Assembly (NCBI RefSeq): GCF_037975245.1
Contig: NC_092578.1
Coordinates: 18,049,821 to 18,113,820, forward strand
Length of the DNA stretch: 64,000 bases
Origin: Apostichopus japonicus
Lineage: Eukaryota > Echinodermata > Holothuroidea > Aspidochirotida > Stichopodidae
Reading direction: 5' to 3'
The notes under the pieces were generated by a model, which saw nothing but the letters and a program-made list of their open reading frames with translations, did not search any database and was not told where the DNA came from. This document shows positions 56,298 through 64,000 of the stretch, in pieces (the stretch's first letter is position 1; each line of letters starts with the position of its first letter). Both the position numbers and the translations under genes were made by a program.

Positions 56298-57986
56298 ACT
56301 AAGCCTCTCTGACTTGTCTTTTCAATTTATAAACTCGTTTTTACAACCACCTACGAGCACTTTCTCAGTTTTGGTTATTACTACTGACTTCCCTTCTACT
56401 CGTGAACACATTGAATGAACTATACAGCGCGTAACGGAGGGGTTTTCATTCATATATTTATCTGGTTATGTGATTGGCTGCTAAGAATTTTTATAGTGTA
56501 GTCAAACCAGTCACATAAAACCTCATCTAACAGTTGAATATTCATGACGATTTCTGAGTGACTGCACTTACCAGACGTGCTTAAGGTTTACATCAAGCTC
56601 CATATTGGGTGATAGGGTTTCTCAATCAGCTCTATGGTTTTACATCCTTTGATCATTTCACAGCAAGTATTGGAGTTGATATTATTTGTCATGATCTGTC
56701 CGGAAACGTAAAAAATTACACGGCTACGTGGACAACAGGAAGTTTGAATCTCTATTTTACATTGTCATTTTATTTATATATTTGTTATTATCTCAATTTG
56801 ACGATCATTGTAGTGGCAAATCATGAAAATAAAACAGAAAAACAACCTTTTATGTACAATACTTAACATAATTTCATTTAGGCATAAAAGAGATAAATGG
56901 CGTTATTTGTAGTTTTCCTAATGTTTTTCACAGAAGACATTTGTGGAAGAATGAAAATACACAAAAATGTAGAAAAATGGAGAGTCAAACACTGTTTTCA
57001 AGTGTTCAAGATTTCGTGTGTTATTAAACATCGGCGTTGTTGACGTAAGTAAACTATGTCACCGTTACTTTATACATATATTAACACCATTGTATTTCCA
57101 ATTTTTGAACAGATTATTCTGCTTGGGGTATACATAAAATGAAATAAAAATAGTCCACTTTGAGAAAAAAATTCAATATTACATTTAGCAGGATCACGAC
57201 AAAGGGCTTAACAGCAAACTCATGGAACAATGTGTAAAGTAAGAAATTTACTGGTTCATGAGATCATTCGATTTCAAGATATAAGTTGAAGGTATATAAA
57301 TAACAAAATAGGCTATTATAATCACCCACATTGTCATAAACTATTGGAAGTGTTTCATTCAATTACTTCTTTTTCTTCAATTAAATCTGAACTGTGCCCA
57401 ATGAATCATAAATTTGAACAAATTGACAAAACAAATGTTTAAGATGTTGTCAGTAATACTTAAAGGATGTTCGAATTTGGTTGATTCCAAATTTTCAAAC
57501 AGCGAGTGACGCAGTTTGATTAACGTGGAATACAAAGGCATATGTGATTGGAAAATCAAGGAATAACTATAGACAAATACCACTCCAGCGCAAGAAACGA
57601 ATGAATCTATTACCCCATATTCCAGGAAGTTACTTAAATTAAGATTTAATTACAGAGGAGCAATTTGTAGGTTAAAACTATTTACAGTACGGCTACATAG
57701 TACCAAGTCCAATAGTAAACGTTAACAAGCAAAATGACCAGACGTCTATTAACGTCATAATATTCTATAATTGATATTTGATTATCTCTCAACATGTGTT
57801 ACCAACGAATGGCGGTAGTAGCAATCCAGGAGACATTTCGGCATAAAAAGTCATATTTCAGTGGGACAATATGGGTATTATATATATATCTTTATTCATG
57901 ACATTTGGAAGGAAATTAGTAAAACATTTCTGTACGTCTATGCAAAAAATTTTTTAAATTTATTTAATGATAACTGTAGGGAAAGG
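56298..57986. other. Non-coding stretch
   Basis: The plus-strand ORF at 56609 (85 codons) is not recognised. Nothing else seen. Confidence 0.35.
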
Positions 57987-58269
57987 AGTTATCTTTTCAT
58001 TTGTATAAAGTTAATCAACCCTATTGAACACAATGTCTAGATCGCCGGATCGTTCTTCGCTTATAAAAATGGATTGCATTGTTTCGGACGCCACGTAAAG
58101 CTGCTATGAATGTGTACCGTACCGTACTACTGTACACATTCATAGCAGATGCAGCTTTACGTGGTGTCCGAAACAATGCTTATCAGTTTTTATAAGCGAA
58201 GAACGATCCGGCGATCTAGTCATTGTGTTCAATAGGGTTGATTAACTTCATACAAATGAAAAGTTAACT
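57987..58269. mobile_element. 283-bp near-perfect hairpin (foldback/MITE)
   Basis: The left end AGTTATCTTTTCATTTGTAT and right end ATACAAATGAAAAGTTAACT are inverted repeats. Complementarity continues through GTTAATCAACCCTATTGAAC, GATCGCCGGATCGTTCTTCG, CGCTTATAAAAA and TGTTTCGGACGCCACGTAAA to a centre GTACCGTACCGTACTACTGT near 58118-58137. Only a few mismatches or small indels separate the arms. No other copy occurs in the window and no target duplication is obvious. Confidence 0.85.
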
Positions 58270-59007
58270 GAACAAGAATGCTATATCTGCTTTAAGTCGG
58301 ACATTTTTCCATTCGACACAGTCTTCTACCTTTATCATACAAACACGTACTATAGGCACGAGTATGATTCCAGATTTTCGTCTGAACGGTATTTTTTTAC
58401 TAAAGTAAGCGAAAATTTAGTCTATTTGGTTCTACAAATGTTTTAATATTATAAATCGAGAGAGAGGGAGAGAAAGAGATGAGAGAGAAAGTTAAGAATT
58501 ACAACAATTTCAAAAGCACTTTAATTTGAAAGTCAGTAAGTAAAGATAGTAAACGAACGCAATTGAAAATATTTTGGTTGTTTTATTTTTCGAATTTTCA
58601 CATTTAGTTGATTCTACCTCGTGTAGCCGCATCAATTTTGTGACTAAGTAGTATTGCATATGCGTGATTATCGTGTGGATATACCGTATAACTATATACT
58701 CAAAAGGCTAAACATTTATCAAGTCTCACGTTTTGTCCCTCAGATGTTTCTTTTTTCCTTTCCATTTTCGGTTTCAATTGAAATGCACCCATCTTCTTCT
58801 ACAATATGGCATGTACCTATTGACAACTAAGAATCATCAGATGTTCTGGAGATTCATGTAAATCATTAAAAACATCTGTTTATCCTAATAATAACTCTAT
58901 TTTTGCTTAATCATTACCATTGTGACATAACCCTGTGTCTAAACTTTCAAACGTTTCTCTACATTCAAAACTTTGTGGCAGATAAGCAATGGCTTTCACC
59001 GTTTTTG
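58270..59007. other. Non-coding stretch
   Basis: A short GA-rich repeat lies at about 58458-58490. Nothing else. Confidence 0.35.
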
Positions 59008-59037
59008 TTCCGTGTAATATAAAATATATATTACACG

Positions 59038-59072
<35 letters not shown>

Positions 59073-59080
59073 ATATAAGT
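59008..59080. repeat. Hairpin followed by (AT)n
   Basis: TTCCGTGTAATATA and its exact reverse complement (59008-59021, 59027-59040) with a 5-nt loop, then an AT microsatellite to about 59075. Confidence 0.88.
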
Positions 59081-60454
59081 TTGATTAAATAACAATAACT
59101 AAAATTGATCAAATCATAACTTGTCTGTTTTAGGTTAATTTTTGCCATGCTCGTGATGAATTTGTATAAAACAAGGCACCGTAATATTTTGTAGAAATAT
59201 GAAAGTCACGTGTCTCTTTTGAATGTCGTTACTACGTTGTATACATATTGCTACGTGAATCGTAACTAGGGTAACTGCGTCAAACGTGCTCAATCATGAT
59301 CTTGGATAAAACAGTGCAGTTTTTCTATATATTTCAACTTAAAAATTATATTGCTTTATAATAGTTCGTATCATTATATTTTATACGTAGACAACCTACA
59401 TTCATGCGACTGTTATATATACGTTCTTTGAACTTTAAAGAATGCTTTAAGCTGACTCGCTATCAACAGAAAAAGATGATTCAAGTTAAACTTGATGACT
59501 ACGTAAAGAATCACATCGAGATAATTGAAGCATAAACATGTGTCCTTCTGGATGACATATCAATGTGTGTACTCAATATAGCAACAAAGTGAGTACACCG
59601 AGAGCGAAAATGCGAGAAATTATTGGCAATTAAGTATTCATTTTTGACTATTATAATCCAGCTCAACCTTGTTTGAAGGATTTTACATCGGCAGAAAAAA
59701 CAAACCACTGACTAACATAAGGCTGTGTCCTCGACTATACATTCATACGTCAAATGCGTTTTAGTGACGCACACTCAAATTGTTGAAGAGGATTTGTGAC
59801 AGCGACCGAACTAACACGAGAGTTGCTCTCTTAAATAATGATACGAGCAACGAGAAATCTTGTAAATGAAAAAAAAGGCTACGGCTTTATTTGTAGGTAT
59901 TCACCTTTTTGTCTCCTTTCCACCCGGAAAAAGAAGAAAAAATAGATTATAGATGTCGTTCTAAAGGAAATCAACCGAGCAAGCATCTTCCTGGAATCCC
60001 GGTTTAAATTTGTAAACCTTATATGTTTCTATGATTGGTTTTCTACCCGAAGATGACAAAGAAATGTTGCAACTTCATGTCACAGTAACGTTAATTGAAA
60101 ATGAGAGTTTAATTTTTCTCTTTTTCAAAGTGTTGAGAGAAGAATAAAAAGGGATCAGAGATTTCATTTCATTAGCAGCGTGCCAAGATAAGACTCGAAA
60201 ACGTCATCATACAATGAATATAAATCTTGAATAGAGTGAGTACAAGATAATCACTAGAGACAAAATTACTTTATAGTTAAGTACAAAGTAAAGCGATCCT
60301 CGGATCACTGGTTCGCATTCCGTTTTAATTTGATTTAGTTTTGAAATGATATATGAACTACTCGCAGAGAAAGAAAGTTTTCTAAGTAGACTATAATATT
60401 TCCCAGAAGAAAGTTTCACTCTTCACATAAAATCTCGAATATTGTATCACACAT
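59081..60454. other. Non-coding stretch
   Basis: Nothing recognised on either strand. Confidence 0.4.
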
Positions 60455-60753
60455 CAACTAATTCACAAGGAGATTACAGTAACGATACTGTTAAACATAA
60501 AGTTTTGTACCACAGTAAAATTTGGATTTTGTCGATAAATCTGATAAATTTGTATAGCATGTGCTATTAGGATTACAGTAAGAACTGAGGATAAGTGTAA
60601 TTTCCAAATAATGCATCAAACTGGATTTGTTGGAAATTACACATATCCTCGGGTCTTACTGTAATCCTAATAACACATAAATACCGATTTATCAGCACGA
60701 ACCAGGTTTTAACTTTGATACCAAACTTTTAAGATTATTTTGTGAATCGTGTG
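60455..60753. mobile_element. Hairpin MITE family, fourth member (299 bp)
   Basis: Ends CAACTAATTCACAAGGAGAT and TTTTGTGAATCGTGTG, with the family markers AAAGTTTTGTACCACAGTAA, GTGCTATTAGGATTACAGTA and ACATATCCTCGGGTCTTACT. Both arms are present and fold on each other with more mismatches than the 39795 element. Confidence 0.85.
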
Positions 60754-63296
60754 AAGACAGAAAGAAGAAAAAAGAATATAGCCTAACAAGTTATTAAAAT
60801 GTGATGTTTGTTTTGTGGACACATGGCGTTCTATAGGAAATCAGACGAACCAAAGTCTTCGATGAATCCCGTTTAAATTTGTAAAACATCTATAATATAA
60901 AACATTATAGGTACCTTTCAAATGAGGGGTACTGGGTGGAGCGGATATATGAAGACACGTTGCCATAACATGTTTTCTTTACGCCAATGCTATGATGACT
61001 AAAATCAAGCGATTTTTATTTACACTTCAGTCAATTCTGTCCAATAATTTAATACATGATTATTCTGCCGACTATAGTTCTTTAATTTTAAATTTTTCTC
61101 AGAAATCTTGAAAGTTATTGGCACTCTGATTCACAAATGAAGAACCTACGTCGGTCTTAAATATCTTATCGATGTACAATTGAGTTCAATATTAATTATT
61201 TGCGTCACATGTATACGGCAAAGATATAGGCCTACTCCAAATTTAGAAAGCATGGCGTCCAATTTATTTGACGTACGAAAATTTTATAGGTTATCATGGT
61301 AATCATTGCTGTATGAAATAATTATAGGATTCAATATTCTGTGAGATCCACAAATCCAGTATAATGTTTGGCAACATTGGTTTATTAACGAATGAACTTT
61401 CGTCGGGTGAACGAACTATAGTATATCAACATAGAATTATACTTAAAACCAAATAACCTGATTTAAGCTACTATACATGAAGCTTATACTACCTTAAAAC
61501 TGTCGTTTTGAAGTCGTGTGACGATTTTAGGTAATGATAGTAAAATTCTGATTGTATTTTGACGTCATGTATAAGAATTCTAGAATATCAAACTGTGTGA
61601 CTGACTCTTAGCAAATATCGCAACATTTCCAAGCACGGGGTGCTATATAAATGTGCTATTAGCGTTATCTAAACTGTGTACAGGCTGCAAGACGCTGTTT
61701 GAATTGATTAGGGCTGTAATTAGACCTCAATTGATGCTGGCACTTATAATCGGTACGTAGGCCTATTCAATTTATACGAATTCTTGATAGGTTAATCGAA
61801 TTTATTAGCTAACTTCATTCAATTAATTGACGACTGTTGTACGTATGCGTAATATATGCATTATGTCGTTGCACAAATTAACCTCAGTGTACACTAACTG
61901 ACGTCATCTTTACTTGGGTTCCGAGTGAAGTCACGTGCTTGTCTCCATGCACTATTTTACTTGAATGTACATTGAATAGGTGGTGCAAGTCAAGATTATC
62001 TTTACTAACATTTAAACTCGCCCTCCCTCCCTCCTACCATAGTTTTGAAATAAGATCGAACATAGATATTATTTATCGCAATTGACGTAATCATTCATGA
62101 TGTATTTCGAATAAAAAAGAATCTTGAAAGATCTTGCACATGTAACACTGTACAGTTTTGTCGACATGCGTTGCCCTCTCAATTACATCAGTAATAACTT
62201 AAAAATGATTTTACTTGTACGCATAATGTCTAACCAATATTATGATTCGTTAAAGGTCGTAGATTTATTTACAATAAAACATTTGGATGTCAAAACCTTT
62301 TCATTTTTTTTTTTTTTTTTTAAATATCCCAATATTAAAATGTGCTTGAATGCAATTACTAATGCATTTGTGCAATATATACATGTAAACATGTCAGACG
62401 ATACAAAACAGAATCCTTTTAACGTAAGAAATATTGCTATTGCAAAACACAAAGTGTTGTTTATACATGATACGAAGCGTATTTATTTTCAAAACATGGT
62501 TCATATCGAAAAAAAAAGGAAATTCATTGTGAAACCTGACGCGACCTAGAAAAGGGGATCTTATCTTAGAGAAGACGGATGGGTATTTGATCAAACTCTG
62601 CGCGACGGTAAAAACTTATTCAAAGACATATAGTCCTCTAAAAACAATTGCCGCTCCTCCTCTCTTAACCTCATGTCGATCGTTTCTTCTCGGCCTTCTT
62701 CCTCTTTCTTTACGTGAAGGAAGAACAGCGGTTAGCTTGCGTAAGCGGACGTAATTATCAATCAATTTCTTATTTTTAAAACTAAGATGTAGATTTAAGT
62801 CAGGCAGTTGAGTGTTTGTCTACATCGACGAGAGGCTGGGAAAACATCACCCATTGGATTGAGCGTGACCAGCCAGTGCAATGTTTCTCAATTGATTGAG
62901 GTGGGAACTGGAAATATGATAAATTGACGTTTAAATTTGACGAAATAACTGATTGGTCAGGTTTTTAAGAGCTAATGAGTATCACGTATACAGGTTACGC
63001 ACGTGCCATTCAGATCCGACTTGTATTTGGCTCCATGTCAGATTTGATCAACCACTATATAGACCACACCTGCTTCTATACTATTGAACTCTATGAGACA
63101 TCAGACAAAAATATAACTCTTTTTTTTCATTTTTTTTTAAGAAGTGTATTTACGGCATCGTCTCAATTCGATCTTCTTTACTCTATTAATTAGAACCGGA
63201 AACGTAGAGACGGTTAGATTTTTCCGGATATGCAAAACAATCAGACGGATCGTTATATTTTGTATAGTTGTGCTGTGATATGGGATCGTTAAGTAG
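60754..63296. other. Non-coding stretch
   Basis: The largest ORF (62124-62549, 141 codons, plus) contains a T-run translated as poly-Phe and has no motif. Nothing supported. Confidence 0.4.
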
Positions 63297-63304
63297 CGTA
63301 CGGG

Positions 63305-63672
63305 CATAGGCGTAGGAGGCCGGGGGGGGGGAGGGGCTGCAGCCCCCAACCAATTTTTTTGTGAAAATTCGGGCAACATGATGAGAATTTTTCGGGCACC
63401 TACTGAAAGAAAAATAATTTGCAATGTGTTTGTCAATGGTTAAACTGATATTGTTATCATTATTATTGTAACGACTTCCCCAATAATTATAACCAATATG
63501 GAAAGGTAATAACACGGGAAATGATTGTATGTTATTTGCATGCGATGTAATAACCGATGCATGCCTATATGATATGCACATTAAGATGTTGAATGCCCGC
63601 GGATGGTAATATTTTTCGGGCAAGTCGTTACAGCCCCCCCCCCCCCAATCAAATTGGGCTCCTACGCCTATG
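63305..63672. mobile_element. hAT-like MITE (368 bp)
   Basis: Ends CATAGGCGTAGGAG and CTCCTACGCCTATG are a perfect 14-bp inverted repeat. They are flanked by 8-bp near-identical direct repeats CGTACGGG (63297-63304) and CGTATGGG (63673-63680), the hAT duplication length. G-run near the left end and C-run near the right, with CGGGCA motifs inside. No transposase; the minus-strand ORFs through it are artefacts. Confidence 0.85.
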
Positions 63673-63748
63673 CGTATGGGTAGGGTTTCGAGTTGGTCTA
63701 GTCAGGTTGAAGAGTTAGAGCTGGAACAATTCACGTTTACCTCACGTC

Positions 63749-64000
63749 ACCAGGGGGTAGGAGCCGGGGGCACTGGGGGAACGTGTCCCCCCACTTTTTT
63801 TCAAGAATAGCAAATATGCCCTACTAGCAAATAAAATGTGCCCTTTTGATGAAGAACTGTCTTTTGGATATCTAAAGCCTTTGTTAAGATTAATATTATA
63901 TTTGTAATATTTATTTTTAGTCTGTACATGCTATTTTTAAAATGGCATCCCAGTATCATTTTGTATCATGGTTAACAATAAACAATCTCAATAAATAGTA
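63749..64000. mobile_element. Probable GC-ended MITE, cut by window edge
   Basis: CACCAGGGGGTAGGAGCCGG followed by GGGGGAACGTGTCCCCCCAC and an AT-rich body resembles the left part of the hAT MITEs in this window. The right end lies outside it. Confidence 0.35.

Noticed and set aside
62124-62549. 141-codon ORF as a gene
   Set aside because: Includes a poly-T stretch read as poly-Phe; no family motif, no splice or promoter support.
63186-63623. 145-codon and 99-codon minus-strand ORFs
   Set aside because: They lie across the hAT-like MITE and its G/C runs (poly-Pro translation).

Overview
Animal (eukaryotic) nuclear DNA, AT-rich, with sparse coding sequence and many transposable-element remnants. 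The abundance of hAT and hairpin MITEs, a tRNA-type SINE, 5'-truncated LINEs and AGGCCT-punctuated AT repeats suggests a marine invertebrate deuterostome. An echinoderm such as a sea cucumber is my guess, but this is inference from style and not from a diagnostic gene.

The only convincing protein-coding genes are a cluster of intronless drug/metabolite-transporter (EamA, SLC35G-like) genes on the + strand between 5.5 and 22 kb. Two near-identical intact copies lie at 5512 and 12366, a frameshifted copy at 14576, and a fourth, more diverged copy at 21033. A further copy appears to have been removed from a remnant unit near 16.7 kb. They lie in nested duplications. Unit U1 (about 3.93-10.34 kb) and unit U2 (about 10.35-18.21 kb) are paralogous, and inside U2 a 2.2-kb block is repeated two and a half times. 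Insertions order the events: a CR1-like LINE sits only in U1, with the empty site preserved in U2. An L1-like 3' fragment with the same target duplication sits in every inner U2 block but not in U1. A hAT MITE closes each unit and probably served as the recombination substrate. Part of the fourth gene has been homogenised with the cluster by gene conversion.

18.8-20.4 kb holds a second decayed LINE. 22.6 kb and 1.4 kb carry two copies of one SINE in opposite orientation. 23-24.4 kb is dominated by AT microsatellites, and 27 kb holds a 20-bp minisatellite.

The remaining 40 kb is mostly non-coding. Notable items are: a possible small secreted-peptide gene on the - strand (35.87-34.53 kb, two exons and a polyA signal); a family of about 300-bp hairpin MITEs (37.8, 39.8, 40.5, 60.5 kb); a 4,500-bp element with CACTG termini, TA target duplication and subterminal GACTAA/TTAGTC repeats (42172-46671) that contains exon-like segments and a 1.24-kb palindrome; a 283-bp hairpin at 58.0 kb; and a hAT MITE at 63.3 kb. 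I found no bacterial, CRISPR, rRNA or functional tRNA features. Every exon model outside the transporter cluster is a prediction from splice-site and reading-frame appearance only.
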